64,000 bases of DNA from Tardiphaga sp. P9-11. GTDB taxonomy: Bacteria; Pseudomonadota; Alphaproteobacteria; Rhizobiales; Xanthobacteraceae. Positions 18,849 through 26,807 of this stretch are shown here, piece by piece. The position numbers were made by a program, and so were the translations under genes. The notes under the pieces are model-generated. The model saw only the letters and a program-made list of their open reading frames with translations. It did no database searches and was not told the DNA's origin. Position 1 is the first letter of the stretch. Every line of letters starts with the position of its first letter. Location of the stretch: positions 62,001-126,000 of the forward strand of contig NZ_NPKQ01000010.1 of the NCBI RefSeq assembly GCF_008329525.1, read 5' to 3'.

Positions 18849-18886
18849 GACGCGAACCGGTCCCCACTTCGCGCGAAAACGCTTTA
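18849..18886. repeat. Palindromic intergenic repeat, copy 1
   Basis: The core GCGAACCGGTCCCCACTTCG, with complementary arms CGCGAA and TTCGCG at 18851-18873, is followed by GAAAACGCTTTA. The last three bases form the stop codon of the minus-strand gene ending at 18884. A second copy with compensating arm changes is at 55788-55824, again ending in the stop codon of a minus-strand gene. Such elements are common between genes in this group and may act as terminators or 3' stabilisers. Confidence 0.7.
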
Positions 18887-20254
18887 GCGCACCGTATTGC
18901 CGGAAATTGCAATCTGCTGATAGCGCTGTGCGCCATCGGTGGTGAGGTCCGGCGTCACCGGCCTCGCATGATCGAGGCCGACGACAGCGCCGCGCGGCGC
19001 GCCTGAGATCATGTTGTTGCTGACCAGCGCCGTGCCGGCACCCGGTGCGACCGATACGCCGATGCCGATGAAGCTGTTGCGCACCACATTGCCTGATATC
19101 GCGACATCGCGCAGATACTTGCCCCAGCCTGCGATCATGCCGAAGGACGGTGCGTTCTCGACGACATTGCCGGTCACGCTCGTATCCGCCTCGATATAGA
19201 TGCCGATGCCGGCATCGTCGTCGGGCGCCGTACCGATTGGCCGTTTCGGGATCAGGTTGCGGATGATGTTGCCTTGCACGACGGCGATGCGGCCGCCTTC
19301 GTTGAAATTACAGACGGAGACGCCGAGCGCTGCGCCATCGACGGTGTTGTTGGCGATGACGGCGGCCTCGAAGGCGAATTCCGAATAGAGCGCGACTTCG
19401 CGCACGCTCGACACGTTGTTGCCGGTGATGTGGATATTCGATGCCGAATTCCCGCGTACCGCCGAGTAGTCGCAATTGCGGATGCGATTGCCGGAGACGA
19501 TGACATTGCCGGCACGATACGCGTTGATGGCGTTGCCATACTGACCGGATCCGCCGGCGCCAGCCTTGATGTCCTCGATGCGGTTGTCCATCACCTGCGT
19601 GCCATCATCGCCGATCGCTGTGCGAAGGATTTCGATGCCGTTGCTGCTGGTACCGGCAATGGTGTTCTGCGCTACGATCAAGCCTTGCGCATCGAACGAG
19701 ACGATCGCGGTGGTCGCGATATTGGTCAGCGTATTGCCGGTGATCGCACCCGCCGTGTTTTCCAGCCAGATACCAGCGCCGCCGCTATTGATGATGGTGC
19801 AATCGCCGATGCGGAGTTCGCGCGCCTGCACCATGTGCAGCAGCCCGCGGCGTGGCGGCAGTTTGGCGAAGTTGCCATCCAGCGTGAGGCCGCTGAGGCT
19901 GACATAGTCGGCGCCTTCACCCGACAGCAATGATGCACCACCGCTGAAGGTGAGGATCGTTGCGCCGCGAATGCCGATGATTTGCGAGCCGCGCGCGAGC
20001 CTGAGCATGCCGGTGCGATAGGTGCCGGGCGGCAATGCGAGCGGTGCCTGCGCACGCCCAGCCTCGTCGATGGCGCGTTGCAAGGGGCGGGTCTGGTCGT
20101 CCTGGCTGTTGGCGCGCACGCCATATTGCGTGGCATCGCGCCCGAGTGTCGAGGTCAGCGGGGCGGCGCGTGCCGCGTCACTCGATGCGGCGAATGCGCC
20201 GGCGGCGAGACCCGCGCCGGACGCGGTCAGCAGATGGCGGCGATGCATGTCCAT
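18884..20254 (-). CDS. TIGR03808-like TAT-exported beta-helix repeat protein
   Basis: The 456-residue protein starts with a twin-arginine signal (HRRHLLTASGAGLAAGAFAA, cleavage near ARAAP). It continues as repeated units such as NNTVDGAALGVSV, GNIIRNL and GNVVENAPSFGMIAGWG. The N/G-rich spacing of about 22 residues is typical of a right-handed parallel beta-helix, as in pectate-lyase-like proteins. From memory it corresponds to TIGR03808 (TAT-translocated repetitive protein). It is folded before export and should act in the periplasm or at the surface; the substrate is unknown. It is convergent with its usual TIGR03809 partner. Confidence 0.88.
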   Translation of the reverse strand: MDMHRRHLLTASGAGLAAGAFAASSDAARAAPLTSTLGRDATQYGVRANSQDDQTRPLQRAIDEAGRAQAPLALPPGTYRTGMLRLARGSQIIGIRGATILTFSGGASLLSGEGADYVSLSGLTLDGNFAKLPPRRGLLHMVQARELRIGDCTIINSGGAGIWLENTAGAITGNTLTNIATTAIVSFDAQGLIVAQNTIAGTSSNGIEILRTAIGDDGTQVMDNRIEDIKAGAGGSGQYGNAINAYRAGNVIVSGNRIRNCDYSAVRGNSASNIHITGNNVSSVREVALYSEFAFEAAVIANNTVDGAALGVSVCNFNEGGRIAVVQGNIIRNLIPKRPIGTAPDDDAGIGIYIEADTSVTGNVVENAPSFGMIAGWGKYLRDVAISGNVVRNSFIGIGVSVAPGAGTALVSNNMISGAPRGAVVGLDHARPVTPDLTTDGAQRYQQIAISGNTVR

Positions 20255-21269
20255 GGATCATGGTCCCGGTGGATATCCACTGATGGCGTAACGCAAGATG
20301 ATGCGCGTGACGTTGCCGGGCGAGAGCGGCCGGGATGAAAGTGCAGGGTAGGGTTAACGATGCTCTCACGCACTGGAGCAGCAGCAGCTGCTGGCCCGCC
20401 GGATTCGCGCGCATCTTTGCACGGTAATTGCGGCGCAGTAATTGCGGATGTGAATGTCGAACAGCCGCGCTCTCGCATTTTCGCGACGCTTGCGCGTCCG
20501 AGGTATGAGCATTCCTCGCCCTTTTTTGACAAGGCGCGCGGAACGCCGGGTGCCGATGCACCCTTGGCCTGTGCGCGAATGCCGTCTTCGGCAAACAAAT
20601 GCGCGCAGGACTTCCGGATTCACCGGGAAACAACCCGGCGTTCCGTCCGCAAGGGTTTAACGGCTTGCTTCGCGAAAACCCCTGGTGACCGACCTGAGGT
20701 GATCACCACTGCAGGAATTGGCGCGCGATCTCCTCCACAGAGGAAACCTTTTGGGCGCCGCTCCCATGGCGCAAGGCGATGCGCCGGGATATCGCGACTT
20801 GGGCCGTCCGCTGATGGTGTGGTCGTCAGACCGCTCGGCATGGGCATTCGCTCCAAAGAGCGAAAGGCACCCATGTGTGGCGGTCTCGAACACCACCGGC
20901 GTCCACCGCATCCCGCCTCGCAGACCGTGACGATCGTGAGCCGCCCCACTCAGTGAGGCGCGGTCGTGAGAAATAATCCGCAAAGGTATGTTGTCAACAG
21001 AAGATAGGAAAAAATGTTTGTTGATGCGGCGTCTCCTGCCGGCATCCCGCCCCAGATTGTCATCCCCGGCTACCCCAATTGGAGTGGCTGAGGTTCGTGC
21101 CGGCCCGCTCCGCGGTCCCTCGCGCCCGTAAATGACAGCGGGACGAGGCCGTCCTGCGCCACTTGGCGACGCCCCATCGGACCGGGAATCGAAAGTAAAC
21201 GAGTCCTGAATCCCGGGAAAAATAAGGTGCGAGACTCCCTTGCCAGAATCGCTTGATGGTTGTCGGGCG
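20255..21269. other. About 1 kb without a convincing gene
   Basis: Long overlapping frames exist on both strands (for example 20360-20956 plus and 20657-21349 minus). They are arginine-, proline- and serine-rich with no domain or ribosome site, as expected from GC-rich non-coding DNA. The segment around 20700-20950 resembles, from memory, dispersed intergenic sequence often mis-annotated as short proteins in Bradyrhizobium genomes. This is not verified. Confidence 0.5.
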
Positions 21270-21377
21270 ATGAGAATGATCGACAATATCCGTAGCGACG
21301 GGGTGCAGGTGGCAATTACGGTCGCCCTGATGGCCGCCTGCGCGGTCAATCTGCTACTGCTTTACGCGTGGCTGTGA
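21270..21377 (+). CDS. Possible 35-residue single-pass membrane peptide
   Basis: The frame MRMIDNIRSDGVQVAITVAL... reads a short polar head and one strong hydrophobic helix (VAITVALMAACAVNLLLLYAW) and stops just after it. It is the only coherent small frame ahead of tRNA-Thr. The ribosome site is weak (GTCGGG). It could be a real small membrane protein or chance. Confidence 0.35.
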   Translation: MRMIDNIRSDGVQVAITVALMAACAVNLLLLYAWL

Positions 21378-21513
21378 GCGTGTCCGCCGGTTTGGCGCGC
21401 GCGGGAGTAGCTCTTGTCGGGCAACTCTGATATCTGACTGCGCGACGCGGACGGGTGCCTGATCCGGGCGCTCGATTTGGATCCTGGGTATCAATTAACT
21501 CATTGATCTTGTT

Positions 21514-21588
21514 GCCGGTTTAGCTCAGCGGTAGAGCAGCGGTTTTGTAAACCGAAGGTCGGGAGTTCAATCCTCTCAACCGGCACCA
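21514..21588 (+). tRNA. tRNA-Thr (anticodon TGT), CCA encoded
   Basis: A complete cloverleaf is visible. The acceptor stem is GCCGGTT with its partner AACCGGC, the D arm contains TTAGCTCAGCGGTAGAGC, and the anticodon loop is TTTGTAA. The T arm contains GGTTCAA-type sequence (GAGTTCAATCC), and the genome encodes CCA. Its last 46 bases are repeated exactly at 51563-51608, which marks it as an integration site. Confidence 0.96.
21543..21588 (+). repeat. attL-like repeat: tRNA-Thr 3' end
   Basis: These 46 bases, from the anticodon loop to the terminal CCA, are identical to 51563-51608, with mismatches immediately on both sides. The functional tRNA keeps this copy and the second copy is an orphan 3' end. 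This is the classic product of integration into a tRNA gene. Confidence 0.88.
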
Positions 21589-21624
21589 CCAGATTAGCCG
21601 AAACCGGCGCCGGTTCTCGTAAGA

Positions 21625-21736
21625 GTGCCGCCAATCTCCCGAAAATCTCTACTTGGTAGGGCTCGCGCGCTTTTCTTGGCTTCACCACAACCCGATCTAT
21701 CAGGCTACGGACCTCGATTCGCAGTTGGAGGGACAT
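21625..21736 (-). pseudogene. C-terminal tail of a site-specific serine recombinase
   Basis: The frame VRSLIDRVVVKPRKAREPYQVEIFGRLAALL matches the C-terminal end of large serine recombinases (an alignable pattern is L..LID.I.V.P.......V...G.LA..L). Only about 37 residues remain, and the frame then runs artificially through the tRNA. Its position just inside the attL copy, pointing at the tRNA, suggests the rest of an island integrase gene was lost. It differs from the C-terminus of the recombinase at 29261. Confidence 0.55.
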
Positions 21737-22021
21737 TTTTGCAGCCGTAACCTAGATCGCAAGCCGATGTGCCGCCGCCACCTCCAAACGTAAGCTGACT
21801 GCCGGAATGATCCCCGCGCAAAACGCGGCTTGCTGTCGCTAACGCACGCCAAGGACGAGCATTGCCGGGCTTTGAGCCAATGTAAGATGCCTGATCGACC
21901 CGAACGAGAACAACCGCCCGAACACTGTCTGTGCGGTAAGCTCCGGTAACTCGCTCGGGGGCCGACTCAAAAAACGTACATGCGTCCGCAGTTGTCGGAA
22001 GCGCGGCAATTGCGATGATCG

Positions 22022-22312
22022 CTATCTATTGACGCATAGCGGCAATCCCTGTCGCGAGTGCCGACCGCCAAGCACTCCTAGAAAGACTGGGGTGATAATC
22101 GGCGGCAGATACCCAAGCAGATTGATGACGTGCGATTCCATACCCGGAATGTTCCTCCAAAACGAAGTCGTCAAGGCAGCAATGACCGACACACAGATCG
22201 CCAGAAGGACTGCCCAGCCTATTGGAAGCGCTAGCTTTCCGATGAACCAGCCGACAATAAAGCCGGGAATTACAGCGTACTGAAAATAAATCCACCATAC
22301 GAATAAGATCAC
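22022..22312 (-). CDS. Small membrane protein of unknown function
   Basis: The 96-residue protein has three predicted hydrophobic helices (MILFVWWIYFQYAVIPGFIVGW, KLALPIGWAVLLAICVSVIAAL, VINLLGYLPPIITPVFLGVL). No family was recognised. It is the third gene of an apparent minus-strand operon after an XRE regulator and a KTSC-domain protein, 12 bases behind the latter. It could serve the same element, perhaps as a partner of the KTSC protein. Confidence 0.6.
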   Translation of the reverse strand: MILFVWWIYFQYAVIPGFIVGWFIGKLALPIGWAVLLAICVSVIAALTTSFWRNIPGMESHVINLLGYLPPIITPVFLGVLGGRHSRQGLPLCVNR

Positions 22313-22324
22313 TGTGCTTTGTCC

Positions 22325-22666
22325 CTAATACGCCGGCACCCGATGCGTCCGGCAATCATACGGTCCGTCGTTGCCGCTCCCCTTGATGCGCGCGTTGTAG
22401 GACTGTCCCATGGACGGCGCGGCCATCAATGCGTCGAAGGCCGGATACGGCATTTCGCAATAATGGTAGTAGACGCCGCGTAGGTTAATGACGAGATAGG
22501 CATTCGGCCGGTCGTAACAAACGCGCTGGATGAAGCTGCTACGCGGCGTGTCGCGACATTCAAAGGTTTTGAGATCGACCGGCCCGCGATACTTCACGTC
22601 CACGGTTTCAGAGCGGACCTCGGCGGCGAAGAGTACGGCCAGCAGTGCAGTCGCGCTGCGGATCAT
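22325..22666 (-). CDS. Secreted KTSC-like domain protein
   Basis: This 113-residue protein has a signal peptide (MIRSATALLAVLFAAEVRS). A module NAYLVINLRGVYYHYCEMPYPAFDALMAAPSMGQSYNARIKG follows the pattern of the KTSC domain (YL.V.F..G..Y.Y..VP...F..L..A.S.G..FN..I), though the KTSC tetrad itself is not seen. The start overlaps the XRE stop in ATGA, so the two are coupled. KTSC domains are found alone or in phage and nucleic-acid-related proteins; an exported version is unusual. The function is unknown. Confidence 0.7.
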   Translation of the reverse strand: MIRSATALLAVLFAAEVRSETVDVKYRGPVDLKTFECRDTPRSSFIQRVCYDRPNAYLVINLRGVYYHYCEMPYPAFDALMAAPSMGQSYNARIKGSGNDGPYDCRTHRVPAY

Positions 22667-22926
22667 GGATCAAGTCCTTCGAAGACCGTCGCCACCGATA
22701 CGCCCATGACATTGCAAACCTCGTAGAGCCGCGCCGCACTGAAACGGTTGCGTCCGCGCTCGTACTTCTGCACCAGCTGAAAGCTAACGCCGATCCTATT
22801 TCCGAGTTCGGTTTGGCTGATACGTCGGTCGCGCCGCAAATCTCGAACGCGTTTGCCTATATGGGTATCGATGGCTTGCGGGTCGCGTGGCGACTGCGGC
22901 CGGGCGGGATCACGCTTGATACTCAT
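22663..22926 (-). CDS. XRE-family helix-turn-helix regulator
   Basis: The 87-residue protein has an HTH_3 domain: IGKRVRDLRRDRRISQTELGNRIGVSFQLVQKYERGRNRFSAARL, followed by a second helix pair. The ATG at 22926 (MSIKRDPARPQS) is preferred to an upstream frame at 22980. It is the first gene of a three-gene operon and probably autoregulates it. It is related to the XRE protein at 60667 in the tRNA-Tyr island (shared pattern SxQxxQKYExGxNRxxAxRLY). Confidence 0.87.
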   Translation of the reverse strand: MSIKRDPARPQSPRDPQAIDTHIGKRVRDLRRDRRISQTELGNRIGVSFQLVQKYERGRNRFSAARLYEVCNVMGVSVATVFEGLDP

Positions 22927-22994
22927 GGCGGGTAACTCGATGGCCAAACCAGAACGCCATATACTACCCTTGGATGCCATACGCGCAACTAGAA

Positions 22995-23280
22995 CTAATT
23001 GGCTGCTTCATCCTTCTTCGCCGCACCCCGTGCCACCACAACCAAGCCGTCATCCAGCAAAGGCCGTTGAAGGGCCGACGCTTCATCCTATGGCGCTCGC
23101 ATCCAAACGTCGTGCTCTTCGTCTGTCGTAAGGATCACCGGCATGGCCTTCGCGTGAACGGGGCGACGACAGCGTTAGGTTCGATGGTCAGAAAGGCATA
23201 GGCCAAGTGTTCGCGTTCAATGGGATTGTCTTTTGTGCCACGTTTTCCGTTCCAGAGCGTCCACATGCCTGCAAGGGCGA
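22995..23280 (-). pseudogene. SOS response-associated peptidase (SRAP/HMCES/YedK) C-terminal remnant
   Basis: Two frames together reproduce the C-terminal third of the SRAP family. One reads MWTLWNGKRGTKDNP and HLAYAFLTIEPNAVVAPF (about 23268-23155). After a frameshift the other reads HAKAMPVILTTDEEHDVWMRAP, where the usual Trp of the APWDEA motif is an in-frame TAG, then DEASALQRPLLDDGLVVVARG. SRAP proteins crosslink to abasic sites in single-stranded DNA through Cys2. The N-terminal part with Cys2 is missing, so the gene is dead. Confidence 0.75.
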
Positions 23281-23483
23281 ATAAGCGCGAGAAGCAACGG
23301 GCTCTGGACAAGAAGAACCGTCGGCGTCGCGACAAGTCGAAGCCACAGGCTGAATTGGTGGCGCAGGCCACCAAGACATCGCCGATCTATCGAAACCAGT
23401 CGCCCCAGATTGGAAATCTGTCGTAGACCGCGCTGCGCTCCATGCTGCGAAGCTGTCCTCAACACGCCGGGGGCCCGGATCTG

Positions 23484-23851
23484 ATGGAAGCGCAGCAGCT
23501 CAGCTTTGACGACGTGATCGTGCGCCAGGCGCTCAATGCCCGTGACGTCGGCATGATCGAGGCGGCGTTCGCCGAGACGCTGGTGAGCCCGGACTTCGCT
23601 GAGGTCGCCTATGCCTCGATCTGCCATGTCGCCCGCATGCAGTGCGAGGTCCATGTGGACGATATTCTGCGCTTTTGCTCTGTGAAGCCGTCGCACCCGA
23701 ACGCGTGGGGCGCCGTATGGATGCGCGCGATAAGGATGGCGTCATCAGCCGCACTGGCCGCATCAAGCCTTGTGAATCGGACCCGCTGAAGCATAAGCAC
23801 AACTATCCGATCTACGCCTCCGGCCTGTTCTATGGGAGGAGGTCCGCATGA
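23484..23851 (+). pseudogene. Frameshifted phage-type hypothetical gene
   Basis: The first frame (from ATG 23484) reads MEAQQLSFDDVIVRQALNAR to SVKPSHPNAWGAVWMRAI and then degenerates. From about 23732 the neighbouring frame continues KDGVISRTGRIKPCESDPLKHKHNYPIYASGLF to a stop at 23851. Joined, they give a coherent protein of about 120 residues resembling small phage proteins that carry the WGAVW...I..G.I motif. A one-base deletion near 23732 explains the break. Function unknown. Confidence 0.6.
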
Positions 23852-23895
23852 TCGGTACGATCAGCATAGCCGCGCCTTACGCAAGAGCCGCGGCA

Positions 23896-24120
23896 CTAAG
23901 GAAAATTCAGCCTAAGTGGTCGGTCCTTATGCAATCCGCGCGAGATGTCGTCGCGCGCCTTGTCGACAATCGTCGTGGAGTTTTCGCGGAAGAGAATTTC
24001 AGCTTGATCGCGCGTTTGCGATGCGATCGTGACTGCGCAGGCGAACCTGCCATCCCCATCCGACATTTGAAAGTAGAACGTAAACCCCGATTGGGAGTCC
24101 GTATTCGGCGTTTGATGCAT
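23896..24120 (-). CDS. Hypothetical protein (74 residues)
   Basis: The frame MHQTPNTDSQSGFTFYFQMSDGDGRFACAV... continues with TIASQTRDQAEILFRENSTTI and ends KDRPLRLNFP. It reads like a small alpha/beta protein with a coherent amphipathic helix. GGGGACG precedes the ATG at 24120 at good spacing. I do not recognise a family. It sits between a phage-type pseudogene and an OpgC fragment. Confidence 0.5.
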   Translation of the reverse strand: MHQTPNTDSQSGFTFYFQMSDGDGRFACAVTIASQTRDQAEILFRENSTTIVDKARDDISRGLHKDRPLRLNFP

Positions 24121-24176
24121 TTAGCGTCCCCATTGCGCGACGTCCCCACGTCGCTTGGGGAACGTGTCGGCCGTTC

Positions 24177-24821
24177 ATGGCGACACTTTGTCTCGAATTG
24201 GGGCTGTCACAATTCGTGCGGGGGCTTGCGAGGGCTAGCGGCGGCTCATCGCTTGGTGTCTGGTATTTTAATCCATTCGCATGGCAATTTCTGTTCACGT
24301 TCGGGGCTTGGTTTGCGCTTGGTGGGTCGGCACAGGCGATGCCATTCATTCGATCGCGTACCGCGTTGGTGCTTGGCACCGCTTATCTCCTGTTCGCTCT
24401 GGTGATGACGATGGCGGGCCGGTTTGACGAACTACGGTCGCTGATTCCACCAGAGATCTACGGCGCCTTCAATCCGAACGACAAGACCAACCTCGCGCCT
24501 TATCGCTTGCTGCACTTTGTCGTGTTCGCGTTCTTTGTCGTTCGTCTGCTGCCACGCGAGTGGCCAGGGCTGGAATGGCCGATCTTTCGGCCCGCAATCA
24601 AGTGTGGCCAGCAGTCGCTCGAAGTGTTTTGCGTCGGCATATTCTTGTCCTTTGCTGCACATTTCGTGTTAGTCGAGATTTCCGGTGCTGTCTGGATGCA
24701 AGTCATGGTCAGCACCGTAGGGATCTTGATGATGAGCGCGCTGGCTTACTACCGGTCCTGGTCGAAGAACGCTGACAAAGCACCGACGAAGATTAAGCCG
24801 ATCGTCGCAGCGGCAGGCTGA
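24177..24821 (+). pseudogene. OpgC-like membrane acyltransferase, N-terminally truncated
   Basis: The 214 residues correspond to the C-terminal half of an OpgC-domain protein (GVWYFNPFAWQFLFTFGAWFALGG, then NLAPYRLLHFVVFAFFVV and CGQQSLEVFCVGIFLSFAAH). Five or so membrane helices remain of the usual ten. OpgC-type enzymes succinylate or otherwise modify periplasmic glucans. The ATG at 24177 has no ribosome site and lies where sequence similarity should continue upstream, so this is probably a fragment captured by recombination. Confidence 0.72.
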
Positions 24822-24829
24822 GAGATGGT

Positions 24830-25079
24830 CCCTGGACGGCAACGTTGGGCAACACGAGGTTCGGACTGCGGCCTTGTTGCAAGTCTCGTGCGAGCGACGA
24901 TGCGCGAAGCCGCACTCTATGATATCCGCGCAGCGATCGCCGTCGTTCTGTCCGAAGACATTCACAACTCTCTGGTCGATATCGCACACAAGCACGTTCC
25001 ACGTTTCCATCAGCTCAGCATTGGTCTCGCTGCGCAGCACGGCCTCGTGGCCGCCGGTCGGAATATTGAATTCAGTCAT
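24830..25079 (-). pseudogene. Possible small-gene remnant (MTEFNIPTGG...)
   Basis: From ATG 25079 the frame reads MTEFNIPTGGHEAVLRSETN, then ELMETWNVLVCDIDQRVVN and GDRCADIIECGFAHRR. This looks protein-like for about 75 residues and then turns into antisense of the OpgC fragment. It may be the 5' part of an unknown gene cut by the same rearrangement. No family was recognised. Confidence 0.3.
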
Positions 25080-25290
25080 CATTCGACGCTCCATTCTGTC
25101 GTGCGCGAAGCTTCGAGGAGATCGAGCGAGAAGCCAAGTAGAGCTTGCCCGCTAAAATTACTACAATGTGTGGTCCGCGCCTTCGCGGAGCGCGAGAGAT
25201 CTTTGAAATGTCGCGTAGAGTTCGGCTCCACGCAATGGACTGAAAACCACTACACTTTGTAGTCTCGATAAAATGGCTGTGATACTCAGG

Positions 25291-25679
25291 TCAGACGAGA
25301 TCGTAGCGTGCGAGCAGCTCGCCCGGCGCTTGTCTGATCGAGAGAGCGCCGCGCCAAGCCACGAACGGCAGAGCGCGAGCATTGGCGAGAACAAAGCCGT
25401 AATGGCCGGCGACATACCACTTGCTCGAATGCTCCGGAACGCAGTCGATAAGATCAGCGACGCCGACGACGCCGCCCACCGGCGCGTCCGATCCAAGCTG
25501 AACACCAAAGCGGCGAGCGATCTCGTCTTGCGAGATCGCGTCTGGTCGGCCGGAAGCATGAATAAGAAGCGGACCGCGATATTTCGTCGGCCAAGTGCGA
25601 TTTTCTATGTCTTTGAGATCGGTTGCGCCAGTCTTGAAGTTTCGCGCTCCGGCGACGATCAGAGAAGCCCAGCCTGGCC
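25291..25679 (-). pseudogene. ASCH-domain protein, 5'-truncated
   Basis: The frame from about 25679 reads WASLIVAGARNFKTG, DIENRTWPTKYRGPLLIHAS, VGGVVGVADLIDCVPEH and YGFVLANARALPFV. This is the conserved body of the ASCH domain, a PUA-like fold linked to RNA binding or processing. An in-frame stop lies just upstream of the WASL segment and no start codon is available. The N-terminal QP of the usual RQPWA motif is replaced by sequence fused from another gene. It is thus a fragment joined to the 5' fragment at 25680-25868. Confidence 0.75.
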
Positions 25680-25868
25680 GTTATTGCCAATAAGTACCGC
25701 ACGTCCGGTGACATCATCATATGCAAAGTCTAATTTGAATGGCTCAGATGCTAGTCCTTTGCGAGAGGACACTGTCTCATAAGAGCAGGACATCTTCAGC
25801 GATTTTGCATACGCGGTCATCGAACAAAGAGAAAAAGCAATGAGCACGATCGAACCGAGATGTTTCAA
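25680..25868 (-). pseudogene. 5' fragment of a small secreted protein, fused to the ASCH fragment
   Basis: The frame starts with a signal peptide (MKHLGSIVLIAFSLCSMTAYA) and continues SLKMSCSYETVSSRKGLASEPFKLDFAYDDVTGRAVLIGNNGQ. It then breaks off at the ASCH junction with a stop at 25659. The pattern resembles small exported proteins of rhizobia with a beta-rich body of 100-130 residues, so the C-terminal half appears deleted. The function is unknown. Confidence 0.5.
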
Positions 25869-25928
25869 GATCTGGTCTTTCTCGATTGATTGTGAATTAC
25901 TAAGACGTGGAGACGTCGATCGAGGCAG

Positions 25929-26183
25929 CTAGGGCCAGATCTTCCTCTTCGACGTACCCTCGTGCAGCCAGAGCTCTTCGGCTTCATGATGATCCGGGAC
26001 GTTGCGGCTCATCCATTCCACGGCGATCGCCTCTGCCTCATCCACAGTGTCTGCATCAAACGGATCGCTTGATTTGAATGGACCGAGCTCTCGCCCCGGA
26101 TCGGGCTTTAGTCGCGGCCAAGCTTCGTAATAGACCATTGCTGCACTGGTGCTACTGAGGATCGCTGGGCTTTTCTCGTTCAT
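25929..26183 (-). CDS. Hypothetical protein (84 residues)
   Basis: MNEKSPAILSSTSAAMVYYEAWPRLKPD and then VDEAEAIAVEWMSRNVPDHHEAEELWLHEGTSKRKIWP read like a compact acidic cytoplasmic protein with a conserved-looking C-terminus. The ATG at 26183 is preferred; upstream in-frame starts reach 26216. No family was recognised. It is on the minus strand, separate from the small-gene stack upstream. Confidence 0.5.
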   Translation of the reverse strand: MNEKSPAILSSTSAAMVYYEAWPRLKPDPGRELGPFKSSDPFDADTVDEAEAIAVEWMSRNVPDHHEAEELWLHEGTSKRKIWP

Positions 26184-26302
26184 GGCTTTCGGCATCCGCA
26201 GCCGCACAAGCATCAATCCCGCGACATTGGCTCCGGTAATACCAGGTACCCGCCGCGATTGAACAGACGACTAGCGAGAGGAGAACGACCAGCCATCGTC
26301 GG

Positions 26303-26506
26303 CTAAACATCCTTGCCACCGCTCTTCTTCACACGGTCTTGAGCTTCGCGCGCTAGACGATCAGCTTTTAATCGTAGGCGGTTTTGCTCAAACTCCGGTT
26401 CCGCTTGACTATCCGATATTGCCTGCCTCGACGAAATCGGATTTAGAGCTCGTTGCGCGGCCCCGTCTTCGACCTGCTCGACGGCCGTACGCTTCGGCTT
26501 GATCAT
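26303..26506 (-). CDS. Small charged coiled protein (67 residues), paralogue of the 26532 gene
   Basis: The product is MIKPKRTAVEQVEDG... ending QNRLRLKADRLAREAQDRVKKSGGKDV. The motif RLKA-RLAREA is shared with the next gene upstream (26532-26807), which suggests tandem duplication. It is highly charged and probably helical; function unknown. It is last in a minus-strand stack of four small genes headed by a ribbon-helix-helix protein. Confidence 0.5.
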   Translation of the reverse strand: MIKPKRTAVEQVEDGAAQRALNPISSRQAISDSQAEPEFEQNRLRLKADRLAREAQDRVKKSGGKDV

Positions 26507-26531
26507 TTAGCTTCCTACCTTCGGTCCGATC

Positions 26532-26807
26532 TTACAGCCGCCGCTTAAGTGACGGCTCTGTCTCAATCTTTTTTGTTCTAGCTGGTTTCTTTTTTTTCGC
26601 TGGCTGCGACGCGGCTTCACGTGCAAGTCGCTCTGCTTTTAAACGCTCATGATTTTTGCTGAACGCTTTTTGCGCCGCTTCGTGGTCGTTTATTGCCTGC
26701 TCGGCCTCGACTTGTCGGAATACTTTGCGGGCCTCTCGCTCCTCCTTTGACAACGGTAGGCTTGGCTTATGCTCGTCGGGGTGTTTTGCCATTCGATGCT
26801 CTATCAT
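26532..26807 (-). CDS. Small charged coiled protein (91 residues)
   Basis: This lysine/glutamate-rich helical protein has SKEEREARKVFRQVEAEQAINDHEAAQKAFSKNHERLKAERLAREA and a basic tail. Proteins with the F..N.ERLKAERLAREA motif are, from memory, common small hypotheticals in Bradyrhizobium. The start overlaps the stop of the upstream membrane peptide gene (26804-26807); an internal ATG at 26792 is an alternative. The overlap indicates translational coupling. Confidence 0.6.
   Translation of the reverse strand: MIEHRMAKHPDEHKPSLPLSKEEREARKVFRQVEAEQAINDHEAAQKAFSKNHERLKAERLAREAASQPAKKKKPARTKKIETEPSLKRRL

Noticed and set aside
20360-21349. Long overlapping frames on both strands between the TIGR03808-like gene and tRNA-Thr
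   Set aside because: Arg/Pro/Ser-rich, no ribosome sites, no domains, and mutually overlapping; typical of GC-rich non-coding DNA.
21500-21624. Minus-strand frame through tRNA-Thr reading VERIELPTFGLQNRCSTAELNR
   Set aside because: This is antisense translation of the tRNA, a well-known false protein motif; only the upstream recombinase-like part is kept.
23263-23426. Plus-strand frame MPARANKREKQRALDKKNRR... opposite the SRAP relic
   Set aside because: No ribosome site and it is antisense to the decayed SRAP gene at its 5' side; composition alone is not enough.
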